Assembly: GCA_035325705.1 (NCBI GenBank) | Contig: DAOKZI010000008.1 | Span: 113,256-177,255 of the forward strand | Direction of reading: 5' to 3' | Length of the DNA: 64,000 bases | DNA from: Ga0077536 sp035325705 | GTDB lineage: Bacteria > Pseudomonadota > Gammaproteobacteria > Ga0077536 | Translations under genes and position numbers: made by a program | The notes under the pieces: generated by a model | What the model saw: the letters and a program-made list of their open reading frames with translations, nothing else | Database searches by the model: none | Told to the model about the DNA's origin: nothing | Part shown: piece after piece, positions 42,236-51,286 of the stretch | How the letters are laid out: every line of letters begins with the position of its first letter | How positions within the stretch are numbered: the stretch's first letter is position 1

Positions 42236-42557
42236 CGAAGGCGCCGGCCTTGCGCGTCGCCGCGTCGACGATGTCCGCGTTCAGGCGATCGAAGATCCGA
42301 TTCGCACGCCACACGTAGACGCCGGTCAGCGCGACCGACAGCCCGATCACGCCGAGTCCGGCGGCGATGCCGACGGTCACGGCCGTGTCCGGGCCGAGGG
42401 GACGGGCGAGCCAGCCCGGCGCGAAGGCGATCGCGAACACGAAGCCGTAATAGGCGAGCAGCACCAGCCCGCTCAGCGTCCAGCCCAGGCGGCCGCGCGC
42501 CTTCGCCAGCGCGTGGAAACGGGGATCGCGATCGATCCGATCGTAGAGATGGCGCAT
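42225..42557 (-). CDS. DUF485 (YjcH-like) membrane protein (copy 2)
   Basis: A 110-residue two-TM protein of the DUF485 family, which accompanies ActP in acs-yjcH-actP operons. The N-terminal helix has the typical RDPRFHALAKARGRLGW, followed by two hydrophobic spans (LVLLAYYGFVFAIAFAP and IAAGLGVIGLSVALTGVYVW) and a short acidic tail. It overlaps its partner symporter and starts 10 bases after the previous symporter. Confidence 0.87.
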   Translation of the reverse strand: MRHLYDRIDRDPRFHALAKARGRLGWTLSGLVLLAYYGFVFAIAFAPGWLARPLGPDTAVTVGIAAGLGVIGLSVALTGVYVWRANRIFDRLNADIVDAATRKAGAFDAD

Positions 42558-42567
42558 CGTGAGGTCC

Positions 42568-44220
42568 TCAGTGCCGCGTCGCGCCTTCCGCGCCCAGGCC
42601 CGTCTGCGAGCGTACGAACTGATCCTCGAACGCCCGCACTTCCCGATGTCCGCGCGCGCTCTTGTCGAGCAGCGAGACGAGGATCATCGTGACGACGGAG
42701 ATCGTCATCGAGAACAGGGCCGGATATTTGTACGGGAAGATCGGCGCCTCGTGGCCCAGGATGTCCCGCCAGATCGTCGGGCCCGCCACCAGCATCGCCA
42801 CCGCCGCGGCGAGACCCAGCCAGCCGCCGGCCACGATGCCGGTGGTGGTCAGGCGGCGCCAGTACAGCGTGAGGAACAGCACCGGAAAGAACACCGTCGC
42901 GCTGATCGTGAACGGCAGCACGATCAGATAGGCAATGTTCTCTTCCTTGAACGCGATGCCAAGCACGATGCCGAGGATGCCGAGCGCGATTGCCGCATAG
43001 CGCGAGATCTTCATGACCTCGGCGTCGCTCGCGCGGCCGTGACGCAGCACGTTCGCGTAGAGATCGTGCGAAATCGCCGAGGCGCCGGCAATCGTCAGAC
43101 CGGCGACGACGGCGACGATGGTCGCGAAGGCGACGGCCGAGATGAAGCCGAGCAGCAGATCTCCGCCCATCGCTGCGGCGAGATGGATCGCCGCCATGTT
43201 TTCACCGCCCTTGATGATGCCGTCGGCGTCGAGGAACTGCGGGCCCTTCATCACGAATACCACCGCGCCGTAGCCGATGAAGAAGCTCAGCAGATAGAAG
43301 TAGCCGATGAAGCTCGCGGCCCAGGCCGCCGAGCGGCGCGCTTCTTTCGCGTCCGGCACGGTGAAGAAACGCATCAGCACGTGCGGCAGCGCCGCGCCGC
43401 CGAACAGCAGCATCACGCCGCAGGAGATCGCGTCGACGGGATCGTGCAGCAGGCCGCCCGGCTGCATCAGCTTTTCCGCCGCCGAATGATTGGCGACCGC
43501 GGCCGCATAGAGGCTCTCGGGCGCGAAGTCGAACTTCGCGAGCACCGCGAAGGCGATGAAGCTCGTACCCGACAGCAGGAGCACGGCCTTGACGAGCTGC
43601 ACGTAAGTCGTCGCGATCATGCCGCCGAAGGCGACGTAGACGATGATGAGCAGGCCGATGGCGATCTGCGCGTATTCGTACTTCAAGCCGAACAGGTTCG
43701 AGATCAGCGTGCCGGCGCCGACCATCTGCACGATCAGATAGCCGACGACGAAGGCGAGACCCGCGCTCGCGATCAGCGAGCGGATCGGCACGCGCGCCAT
43801 GCGCAGCGAGACGACGTCCGCGATCGTGAACTTGCCGAGGTTGCGCAGGCGATCGGCGAGCAGGAACATCATCAGCGGCCAGGCGCCGAAGGGCAGCACC
43901 GAATAGATCAGACCGTCGAAGCCGTTGGTGTAGACGAGACCCGCGATGCCCATCAGCGCCGCCGACGAGCACCAGTCCCCGGTGATCGCGAGGCCGTTCC
44001 GAAAGCCGCCGATCCGGCCGCCCGCGACGTAGAAGTCCGAGCTCGATTTCACGCGGCCGGCCGCCCAGTAGGTGATGCAGAGCGAGGTGAGCACGAACAC
44101 GAAGAACATGCCGATCGCGTTCACGTTGACGCCGTCCGTGTCGCCGGTCGTCCGGGCGCGCACGCCGAGGCTCGCGCCCGTGCCGATCAGCAGGGCGGCG
44201 GCGAGGAGCGGCTTTTTCAA
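42568..44220 (-). CDS. ActP-type sodium:solute symporter (copy 1)
   Basis: A 550-residue SSS symporter beginning with a signal-like hydrophobic segment (LLAAALLIGTGAS), as in ActP. Key stretches: SDFYVAGGRIGGFRNGLAITGDWCSSAALMG, LPHVLMRFFTVPDAKEARRSA and AGLTIAGASAISHDLYANVL. The start is a TTG at 44220 that overlaps the DUF485 stop as TTGA, a typical coupled arrangement; 59 upstream codons belong to another frame. Member of a five-gene operon with the MetE-like gene. Confidence 0.9.
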   Translation of the reverse strand: MKKPLLAAALLIGTGASLGVRARTTGDTDGVNVNAIGMFFVFVLTSLCITYWAAGRVKSSSDFYVAGGRIGGFRNGLAITGDWCSSAALMGIAGLVYTNGFDGLIYSVLPFGAWPLMMFLLADRLRNLGKFTIADVVSLRMARVPIRSLIASAGLAFVVGYLIVQMVGAGTLISNLFGLKYEYAQIAIGLLIIVYVAFGGMIATTYVQLVKAVLLLSGTSFIAFAVLAKFDFAPESLYAAAVANHSAAEKLMQPGGLLHDPVDAISCGVMLLFGGAALPHVLMRFFTVPDAKEARRSAAWAASFIGYFYLLSFFIGYGAVVFVMKGPQFLDADGIIKGGENMAAIHLAAAMGGDLLLGFISAVAFATIVAVVAGLTIAGASAISHDLYANVLRHGRASDAEVMKISRYAAIALGILGIVLGIAFKEENIAYLIVLPFTISATVFFPVLFLTLYWRRLTTTGIVAGGWLGLAAAVAMLVAGPTIWRDILGHEAPIFPYKYPALFSMTISVVTMILVSLLDKSARGHREVRAFEDQFVRSQTGLGAEGATRH

Positions 44221-44558
44221 TCGTTGACTCCGGCGGCGCGGGTCGCGTCGGCGACGATGGCGTCTTTGCGCGAGTCGAACGCCCCGTTCGCGCGATGGAT
44301 GTAGAAGACGACGAGGACGATGAACAGGACGATCTGCAGGAAGCCGATGACGATGCCCCAGGTGGTCGCCATGCCCGGAGCCAGCGGCTTGCCCCACAGC
44401 GCCGCGAAGCGCGCCTCCGGAAAGAAGGCGATGGCGAAGATGTACCAGAGGCAGTGGGCGATGACGACGGCGGCCAGGATCCAGCTCAGACGGCTGCGCC
44501 TGCGTTCGAGCTCGAGAAAGCGCGGATCGCGTCGGATCGCTCTGTAGATGTGCTCCAT
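44217..44558 (-). CDS. DUF485 (YjcH-like) membrane protein (copy 1)
   Basis: A 113-residue DUF485 protein: RRDPRFLELERRRSRLSW helix, two TM spans (ILAAVVIAHCLWYIFAIAFF and VIGFLQIVLFIVLVVFYI) and a charged end. The ATG at 44558 has GAGGGGAG just upstream. It begins 17 bases after the MetE-like stop and overlaps its symporter by four bases. Its partner copy is at 42225-42557. Confidence 0.87.
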   Translation of the reverse strand: MEHIYRAIRRDPRFLELERRRSRLSWILAAVVIAHCLWYIFAIAFFPEARFAALWGKPLAPGMATTWGIVIGFLQIVLFIVLVVFYIHRANGAFDSRKDAIVADATRAAGVND

Positions 44559-44575
44559 GACTCCCCTCGGGCCCT

Positions 44576-45736
44576 TCAGCCCCACAGCGCTCGCGTCGCG
44601 AGACGGGCGCCTTCGGCGAGCGCCTCGAATTTCTTGTAGACGACGGAGGCGGCCACCATCTCCCAGCCGGCGAAGGTCCCGAAGCCGCAGTCGCAGCCGG
44701 CGATCACGCGCTCGCGATCGCCGACCACCGCCACCGCCTCGAGGAGGCGATTGCAGACGACCTGCGGATGCTCGATGTAGTTGACGGTGGAGTCGATGAC
44801 GCCCGGGATGAGGATGACGTCCTGCGGCAGCGGATTGTTCTTGACGGCGGCGTATTCGTGCTGGTGACGCGGATTGGCGAACTCGACGGAAAACGCCCCG
44901 ACCTTCGCACCGTAGACGATCGACAGGATGTCCTGGAGCGGGACGTCGCAGTCGTGCGGGCCGTCATAGTTGCCCCAGCACAGATGCAGGCGCACGCGCT
45001 CGCGCGGGATGTTGACGAGCGCCTCGTTGATCGCGTCGATGTGGATCGCGATCGCGTCCTGGAACTGCTTCAGCGTGCCGTGCTGGAACATGCCGTGCCA
45101 TTCCATCGCGAGATCCGGGCAGTCGAGCTGCAGCACGTAGCCGCGCGAGACGATCAGCTCGTACTCCTTGCGCAGCTCGCGCGCGACGGCGCGCACATAG
45201 GCCTCGTGCGAGTCGTACCAGGCATTGCGCATCGTCGTGCAGACGATGCCGGGCGAGGCCGCGGTCATGAAGGTGTCGGCATACTTGCCGGCGTGCTCGG
45301 CGAGGGCGGCATCGAATATGTCGCACTCGCGCTGCGCCGGCGCCAGGTCCTTGTACTGGACCTCGGCCTGGGCGGTCGGCGCGTCGAAGACTTTGGACAT
45401 CACCATGCCACGGTCGATCCAGATCCTCGCGAAGTCCGGATGATCGGCGAAATCCTTGAACGGATCGCGCTGGCTGGCGCCGCCGAAGCCGGCCAGTCGC
45501 TGCGCGACATAGGTCTGGAAGCCGACCCGCGGTTGCTCGCCGTCGTTGACGATGTCGATGCCGGCCGCAATCTGCTTGCGCACGGCGTCGCGCACGCCGG
45601 CGGCGGCGAGCGCGTCGAGGCGGGCCGCGTCCACGGGCTTGCCGGCCTCGGCGGCGATCAGGAGATCGGAGAGTTCCCGGGCCCGCGGCAGGCTGCCGAC
45701 GTGGGTCGTGAGAATGCGGGTATCGCTGCGTTTCAT
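44576..45736 (-). CDS. MetE-C-like zinc methyl/alkyl-transferase
   Basis: A 386-residue protein matching the C-terminal half of cobalamin-independent methionine synthase and related enzymes such as epoxyalkane:coenzyme M transferase. All four zinc ligands can be traced: His and Cys in HLCWGNYDGPH, Glu in SVEFANPRH and Cys in GCDCGFGTF. The MetE N-terminal half is absent, as normal for this subfamily. It starts at 45736 with a G-rich ribosome binding site. As first gene of an operon with two carboxylate symporters, a role in use of a methylated or sulfur-containing carbon source is possible (inference). Confidence 0.85.
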   Translation of the reverse strand: MKRSDTRILTTHVGSLPRARELSDLLIAAEAGKPVDAARLDALAAAGVRDAVRKQIAAGIDIVNDGEQPRVGFQTYVAQRLAGFGGASQRDPFKDFADHPDFARIWIDRGMVMSKVFDAPTAQAEVQYKDLAPAQRECDIFDAALAEHAGKYADTFMTAASPGIVCTTMRNAWYDSHEAYVRAVARELRKEYELIVSRGYVLQLDCPDLAMEWHGMFQHGTLKQFQDAIAIHIDAINEALVNIPRERVRLHLCWGNYDGPHDCDVPLQDILSIVYGAKVGAFSVEFANPRHQHEYAAVKNNPLPQDVILIPGVIDSTVNYIEHPQVVCNRLLEAVAVVGDRERVIAGCDCGFGTFAGWEMVAASVVYKKFEALAEGARLATRALWG

Positions 45737-45850
45737 CGTCCCCCCTCTGCCGTGATGGATGCGTATGCCTTGCCGCAGGCCGAGCCTCGTGGGCCGCGAA
45801 GGCCCCGCCGCCGAAGCGCGCGAGTCAAACCCCGCGCCGGGCTCGCCGGT

Positions 45851-45881
45851 GCCGGATGAATCCTGCAGGAATTCATCCGGC
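45851..45881. promoter_or_regulatory. 31-base near-perfect palindrome, operator-like, before a TATAGT box
   Basis: GCCGGATGAA (45851-45860) and TTCATCCGGC (45872-45881) flank the self-complementary TCCTGCAGGA. The plus strand has TATAGT at 45887-45892, so the palindrome would overlap the -35 region of a promoter pointing at the signalling locus. The rest of the 318-base gap shows nothing else. It may be an operator or simply a hairpin. Confidence 0.45.
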
Positions 45882-46054
45882 GCGCCTATAGTGTGAGCAG
45901 CGCCGCGACCGGGTCGGGCGCGTAGTGTAACAACGCCATCCGGGGCGGCACAGCCGATGCAGCGCAGGCTCAAGGCGCGCGGCCGCGAGGCCGCTAGCGG
46001 GGGTCGAGCCGCGCCGGCCGTCACGTCGCCTCGGCGCGCGCCGAAAGGACCTGC

Positions 46055-46426
46055 ATGCAGCACGCCGACATCCATCTCGATCCCGATGCCATCGCGGCAC
46101 TGCGCGCCCTGCAGATGCCGGGCCGGCCTTCGATCGTCCTGCGCGTCTTCGACGTGTTCGAAACCTCCGCCGCCGGCCTGCTGGCCGACTTGGGACGGGG
46201 CCTCGCGAGCGGCGATCTGGCGCTCGTCACCCGCGCGGCGCACACGCTGAAGTCGAGCAGCGCGAACATCGGCGCGACGGCGCTCGCCGCCCGGGCGAAA
46301 GCGCTGGAGCACAGCGGCCGCGACGGCGATCTCGAGGGCTGCCGGGCGGCAGGCACGGGGCTGCAGGGACTGCTCGACGCCACCTTGGCCGCCGTCGCCG
46401 CGCTGCGTCGCGAAGAGGCAGCGTGA
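46055..46426 (+). CDS. Free-standing HPt phosphotransfer protein
   Basis: A 123-residue four-helix HPt protein. The phospho-accepting His is His63 in RAAHTLKSSSANIGA, the classical HxLKGxxxxxG-like pattern. It would relay phosphate between a hybrid kinase and a response regulator, as HptB does in Pseudomonas. AGGAC lies six bases before the ATG. The neighbouring GGDEF/EAL gene begins 22 bases after its stop, suggesting one transcript. Confidence 0.9.
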   Translation: MQHADIHLDPDAIAALRALQMPGRPSIVLRVFDVFETSAAGLLADLGRGLASGDLALVTRAAHTLKSSSANIGATALAARAKALEHSGRDGDLEGCRAAGTGLQGLLDATLAAVAALRREEAA

Positions 46427-46448
46427 ACGGCAGCCGGCGCCGATCGCG

Positions 46449-48599
46449 ATGAACCCGACGCCCGCGCCCGACGCCGATAGCCCCGTCGTTCTGGTCGTCG
46501 ACGACGACATGGCGGCGCGGCTGATGACGCGCATCGCGCTGGAGGAGGGCGGCTTCCAGGTCCTGGAGGCCGAGGACGGCGTGCCGGCGCTCGAGCTCTT
46601 CCGCACGCACAAGGTCGACGTCGTGCTGCTCGACGTGATGATGCTCGAGCTCGACGGCTTTGCCGTGTGCTCGGCGATCCGCGGCATGCCGAACGGCGAG
46701 CACACGCCGATCATGATGATGACGGGGCTCGACGACACCGTGTCGATCAACACCGCCTACGATGCCGGCGCCACCGATTTCGTCACCAAGCCGATCAACT
46801 ACGGCGTCCTCACCCACCGCGTGCGCTACATGCTGCGCGCCGCGCGCATCGCCGATGAGCTGCGACGCAGCGAGGCGCGGCTCGCGAAGGCGCAGGCGAT
46901 GGCCAAGCTCGGCCATTTCAACTGGGACGTCGACAGCGGGCTGTTCGAATGCTCGGCCGAGGTCGAGCGTCTGCTCGGCATACGCAACGGCGCGATCGTC
47001 GGCGAGCTGCAGCCGCTGGTGAGCTGCGTGCATCCGGACGATCGCGGCGAGGTCGAGACCCGCCTCGGCAATGCGATCGCGAGCAACGAGTCGGTGCAGC
47101 TTAGCTGCCGCGTCCTGCTCCAGCAGGGCGGCACGGCGCACGTGCACGTCGAGGCGACCTGCGGCGTCGCGCCGGAAACGGGCGCGCGGCTGCTGTCGGG
47201 CGTCGTGCAGGACGTCACCGAGCGGCGGCGCCTGGAGGGACTCGCCCACAAGCTCGCCTATTTCGACACGGTGACGGGGCTGCCGAACCGCACGACCCTG
47301 CGCAAGGATCTGGGGCAGGCGATCTCGCGCGCCGTCGGCACCGACTCGGTGGTCGCGGTGTTCTCGCTCGATCTCGACAACTTCAAGCGCATCAACGACA
47401 CGCTCGGCCGCGACAGCGGCGACCGGCTGCTGAAGACCGTCGCCGAGCGCCTGACCGCCTGCCTGCGCCGCCGCGACAGCGCCTTCGGCCTGCGCGCCGA
47501 CGTGCGCGCCGGCGATTTCGTCGCGCGCACCGGCGGCGACGAGTTCTACGTGGTGTTGACGGAGTTCCGGTCGGCCGAAGAGTCGGCCGTCGTCGCGCGG
47601 CGCATGCTGGAGGCGATCGCGCAGCCCGTGAATCTCGGCGGCGAGGATCTGGTGCTGTCGGCCACCGCCGGGATCAGCGTCTATCCGGTCGACGGCACCA
47701 CCGCGGATCTGCTGATCGATCGCGCCGACGCCGCCAAGAACCACGCCAAGGTCGAGGGCCGCGGGCGCTACCAGTTCTACACCTCCGCAATCAACGCGCG
47801 CGCCTTCGAGCGCCTGTCGATGGAGAACAACCTGCGCAAGGCCCTGCAGCAGGAACAGTTCGAGCTGTATTACCAGCCGAAGGTCGACATCCGCACCGGC
47901 CGCTTCGCCGGGGCCGAGGCGCTGGTGCGCTGGCGGCACCCGGATCTCGGGCTGGTGTCGCCGGCGAACTTCATTCCGATCGCCGAGGAAACCGGCCTCA
48001 TCGTGCCGCTCGGCCAGTGGATCATCCGCGCCGCCTGCCGCGACATCGCGGGCTGGCGCGCGCAGGGCCTGCCCGAGGTGCGCGTCGCGGTCAACATCAG
48101 CCCGATGCAGTTCGCCTCGGTCGAGCTCCCGCTGCAGCTCAGCGCGGCGCTCGCCGAGTGGAAGCTGCCGGTCGAGGTGATGGAGGTCGAGCTCACCGAA
48201 AGCCTGTTGATGAGCGACACGGAGCAGTCGATCTCGATGCTCGCCGAGCTGCGCGCGCTGGGCATCGACGTCTGGATCGACGATTTCGGCACCGGTTACT
48301 CGTCGCTGTCCTACCTGCGCCGCTTTCCGATTGCCGGCGTCAAGGTCGATCAGACCTTCGTGCGCGAGATGGACACCAATGCCAACGACGCGGCGATCGT
48401 CGCCGCCGTCATCGCGCTCGCGCGCAGCCTCAATCTCGCGGTGGTCGCCGAGGGCGTCGAGAGCCGCTTGCATCTCGCCGCGCTCGCCGCCCAGGAATGC
48501 GATTACGCCCAGGGCTATCTCTACAGCCCGCCGCTGCCGGCCCCGGCCTTCGCGCGCTGGATCGTCGAGCATCGCGGACCGCTCGCGAAGGTCGTGTGA
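46449..48599 (+). CDS. REC-PAS-GGDEF-EAL response regulator for c-di-GMP
   Basis: A 716-residue protein. The receiver has phospho-Asp62 (VVLLDVMM) and the conserved Lys in TKPINYG. A PAS-like domain follows (about 145-260). The cyclase motif GGDEF is at 362-366 with an intact inhibitory site RAGD five residues before it. EAL is at 490-492 with VELTESLLM, IDDFGTGYSSL and VVAEGVES. Both enzyme halves look catalytically complete, so it may make or break c-di-GMP depending on phosphorylation. It follows the HPt gene, which is a likely phosphodonor. Confidence 0.93.
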   Translation: MNPTPAPDADSPVVLVVDDDMAARLMTRIALEEGGFQVLEAEDGVPALELFRTHKVDVVLLDVMMLELDGFAVCSAIRGMPNGEHTPIMMMTGLDDTVSINTAYDAGATDFVTKPINYGVLTHRVRYMLRAARIADELRRSEARLAKAQAMAKLGHFNWDVDSGLFECSAEVERLLGIRNGAIVGELQPLVSCVHPDDRGEVETRLGNAIASNESVQLSCRVLLQQGGTAHVHVEATCGVAPETGARLLSGVVQDVTERRRLEGLAHKLAYFDTVTGLPNRTTLRKDLGQAISRAVGTDSVVAVFSLDLDNFKRINDTLGRDSGDRLLKTVAERLTACLRRRDSAFGLRADVRAGDFVARTGGDEFYVVLTEFRSAEESAVVARRMLEAIAQPVNLGGEDLVLSATAGISVYPVDGTTADLLIDRADAAKNHAKVEGRGRYQFYTSAINARAFERLSMENNLRKALQQEQFELYYQPKVDIRTGRFAGAEALVRWRHPDLGLVSPANFIPIAEETGLIVPLGQWIIRAACRDIAGWRAQGLPEVRVAVNISPMQFASVELPLQLSAALAEWKLPVEVMEVELTESLLMSDTEQSISMLAELRALGIDVWIDDFGTGYSSLSYLRRFPIAGVKVDQTFVREMDTNANDAAIVAAVIALARSLNLAVVAEGVESRLHLAALAAQECDYAQGYLYSPPLPAPAFARWIVEHRGPLAKVV

Positions 48600-48783
48600 G
48601 CGAGCGCCGCGCGAGCCCCCGGATCCGCTTCGCCTAGCGCACTTCGCGCAGCCCCGCGCCGCGCCGAGGAAATGCGCCGAATCCGGTTTCCGGCCGTAAA
48701 GCTTCCCCTGCCCCGGACGATACAGTGCCGGACGAGACCTGAGCAGCGCAGCGGCTGCGACCAGCACGGGAGGACACAGACCG

Positions 48784-49146
48784 ATGGCAAGCATTCTTGC
48801 GGTAGACGATTCGGCCTCGATGCGTCAGATGGTGACGTTCACGCTGAAGGGCGCCGGCTACGACGTGATCGAGGCGATCGACGGGCAGGACGCCCTCACC
48901 AAGGCGCGCGGCAAGCAGGCCGACATCATCCTCACGGACGTGAACATGCCGAACATGGACGGGATCACGCTGATTCGCGAGCTGCGCAAGCTGCCGCAGT
49001 ACAAGTTCACGCCGATGCTGCTGCTGACGACCGAGTCCGCGGCGGACAAGAAAGCCGAGGGCAAGGCCGCCGGCGCCACGGGCTGGCTCGTGAAACCTTT
49101 CAATCCCGATCAACTCCTGGCGACCCTGAAGAAAGTCCTGAGCTGA
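48784..49146 (+). CDS. CheY-like single-domain response regulator
   Basis: A 120-residue receiver with no output domain. Acid pocket AVDDS, phospho-Asp52 (IILTDVNMPNMDG), Thr in LLLTTES and Lys104 in VKPFN are all present. It is 49 bases upstream of cheA, so it is probably CheA's output, either a motor-binding CheY or a phosphate sink for this pathway. Confidence 0.93.
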   Translation: MASILAVDDSASMRQMVTFTLKGAGYDVIEAIDGQDALTKARGKQADIILTDVNMPNMDGITLIRELRKLPQYKFTPMLLLTTESAADKKAEGKAAGATGWLVKPFNPDQLLATLKKVLS

Positions 49147-49194
49147 GCGGAGCCAGCGGCCCGCGCATCGCCACCCTTCTGCAACAGGCGCAAC

Positions 49195-51273
49195 ATGTCC
49201 GTCGACATCAGTCAGTTTCACCAGGTCTTCTTCGAGGAATCCTTCGAAGGCCTGGAGATCATGGAATCCGGCCTGCTCGCCCTCGGCGTCGGCGAGCCCG
49301 ATCTGGAGGCGATCAACACGATTTTCCGTGCCGCGCACTCGATCAAGGGCGGCAGCGGCACCTTCGGCTTCACGGCGATCAGCGAATTCACGCACGTGAT
49401 GGAGACGCTGCTCGACGAGATGCGCGCGGGCAAGCGGCTGGTGACGCGCGAGGCGGTCGACGTGCTGCTCGAGGGCGTCGATCGGCTGCGCGGCCTGCTC
49501 GGCGCCGCGCGCGACGGCGTGGCCGCCGATCTCGACGACATCGCGGCCACCGGCCGCAAGCTCGAGGCTCAGCTCCACGCCGGCGCGACCGCCAGCGCGG
49601 CGCCGGCAGTCGCCGTCACGACGCCCGCGGTCACCGGCTGGCGCGTGCGCTTCGTGCCCGCGCCGCACCTCTTTCAGACCGGCAACGATCCCGCGCGCCT
49701 GCTGCGCGAGCTGATTGCGCTCGGCCCGAGCAAGGTCGAATGCGAGCTCGCGAAGCTGCCGGCGAGCCTCGAGCATTTCGATCCCGAAACCTGCTATCTC
49801 GCGTGGACCGTCGAGCTCGACAACGACGTCCCCGAAGCGGCCGTGCGCGAAGTCTTCGAGTGGGTCGACAACGACGCGGAGATCCTGATCGCGCCGCTCG
49901 CGGCCGACGAAGCGCCCGGCGCTGCCGCCCCGGCCGGGGCCGGCGCGCCCGCGCTCGCGGTGGTGCCGGCGGCGGCGGAACGGCGCGGCGGCGACGAGCG
50001 CCGCCAGCAGGAAGACCGCCGCCAGGGCGATCGGCGCCAGGCGCCGGCGGCCGGCGCGCCGTCGACCTCCTCGATCCGCGTCGACATCGACAAGGTCGAC
50101 GCGCTGATCAACATGGTCGGCGAGCTCGTCATCACGCAGTCGATGCTGAGCCAGCTCGCCGCCGAGTTCGATCTCGCGCAGCTCGAGAAGCTGCGCGCCG
50201 GCGTCACCCAGCTCGAGCGCAACACGCGCGAGCTGCAGGAGAGCGTGATGAGCATCCGCATGATGCCGATCAGCTTCTCCTTCAACCGCTTTCCGCGCCT
50301 CGTGCGCGATCTGTCGGCCAAGCTCGGCAAGCAGATCAACCTCAAGATGGCCGGCGAGAACACGGAGCTCGACAAGACCGTGCTCGAAAAAATCGGCGAT
50401 CCGCTGGTCCACCTCGTGCGCAACGCGCTGGACCACGGCATCGAGCCGCCGGACGTGCGCATCGCCTGCGGCAAGCCGGCGGCGGGCACGCTGACCTTGA
50501 ACGCCTACCACGAGGGCAGCAACATCGTCATCGAGATCATCGACGACGGCGCCGGCCTGAATCGCGATCGCATCCTCGCCAAGGCGCGCGAGCGCGGCAT
50601 CGTCGGCGAGCAGGATCAGTTGAGCGACGAGCAGATCTTCGAGCTCGTCTTCGCGCCGGGCTTCTCGACCGCCAGCGTCGTCAGCGACGTATCGGGTCGC
50701 GGCGTCGGCATGGACGTGGTCCGCCGCAACATCAAGGATCTCGGCGGCGTCGTCGAAGTGGAGTCCAAGAGCGGTGAAGGCTCGGTGTTCCGCATCCGCC
50801 TGCCGCTGACGCTCGCGATCCTCGACGGCCAGCTAGTGAGGGTCGGCAGCGAGGTCTACATCGTGTCCCTGGTCTCGATCATCGAATCGCTGCAGGTCAA
50901 GGCCGAAGCCGTCAGCTCGGTGGCCGGCCAGACCGAGCTCTACCGCCTGCGCGACGAATACCTGCCGATCGTGCGGCTCTACGATCTCTTCGACGTCCAG
51001 CCCGATTCCGCGAATCTCGGCGACGGCCTGCTCGTCATCGTCGAGGCCGAAGGTCGCAAGGTGGGCCTGTTCGTCGACGAGCTGCTGGGCCAGCAGCAGG
51101 TCGTCATCAAGAGCCTGCAGACCAATTTCCGGCGCGTCGACGGCATTTCCGGTGCGACGATCCTCGGCGACGGCAAGGTCGCGATGATTCTCGACACCGC
51201 GGGCCTCATCCACTTGAGCCGCACGCAGTATCAACCCTCGAAGCGCTGGCGCAGCGAGCGCCAGGTCGCGTGA
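49195..51273 (+). CDS. cheA: Chemotaxis histidine kinase CheA
   Basis: A 692-residue kinase. The P1 domain carries His48 (FRAAHSIKGGSGTFGF). A charged RR/DR-rich linker (about 262-285) leads to P3/P4: N-box LVHLVRNALDHG, G1 IIDDGAGLN and G2 GRGVGMDVV. The C-terminal P5 CheW-like domain closes it (about 560-692). The P2 region is present but divergent. All catalytic elements are intact. Co-transcribed with cheW 13 bases downstream. Confidence 0.95.
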   Translation: MSVDISQFHQVFFEESFEGLEIMESGLLALGVGEPDLEAINTIFRAAHSIKGGSGTFGFTAISEFTHVMETLLDEMRAGKRLVTREAVDVLLEGVDRLRGLLGAARDGVAADLDDIAATGRKLEAQLHAGATASAAPAVAVTTPAVTGWRVRFVPAPHLFQTGNDPARLLRELIALGPSKVECELAKLPASLEHFDPETCYLAWTVELDNDVPEAAVREVFEWVDNDAEILIAPLAADEAPGAAAPAGAGAPALAVVPAAAERRGGDERRQQEDRRQGDRRQAPAAGAPSTSSIRVDIDKVDALINMVGELVITQSMLSQLAAEFDLAQLEKLRAGVTQLERNTRELQESVMSIRMMPISFSFNRFPRLVRDLSAKLGKQINLKMAGENTELDKTVLEKIGDPLVHLVRNALDHGIEPPDVRIACGKPAAGTLTLNAYHEGSNIVIEIIDDGAGLNRDRILAKARERGIVGEQDQLSDEQIFELVFAPGFSTASVVSDVSGRGVGMDVVRRNIKDLGGVVEVESKSGEGSVFRIRLPLTLAILDGQLVRVGSEVYIVSLVSIIESLQVKAEAVSSVAGQTELYRLRDEYLPIVRLYDLFDVQPDSANLGDGLLVIVEAEGRKVGLFVDELLGQQQVVIKSLQTNFRRVDGISGATILGDGKVAMILDTAGLIHLSRTQYQPSKRWRSERQVA

Positions 51274-51286
51274 AGGAAACGCAGCC

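Noticed and set aside
45737..46054. Riboswitch (cobalamin or SAM) upstream of the MetE-like gene
   Set aside because: Apart from the short palindrome I could not find the conserved elements of either class.
44576..46753. Long form of the MetE-like gene starting near 46753
   Set aside because: The extra 339 codons lie opposite the HPt gene and look non-coding; the family start is at 45736.
46227..48794. Antisense open frame of 855 codons opposite the GGDEF/EAL gene
   Set aside because: Composition typical of a shadow frame; the plus strand has intact catalytic motifs throughout.
49980..50050. Repetitive coding tract in cheA as a recombination hot spot
   Set aside because: It is a charged interdomain linker with imperfect Arg/Asp repeats, common in CheA proteins.
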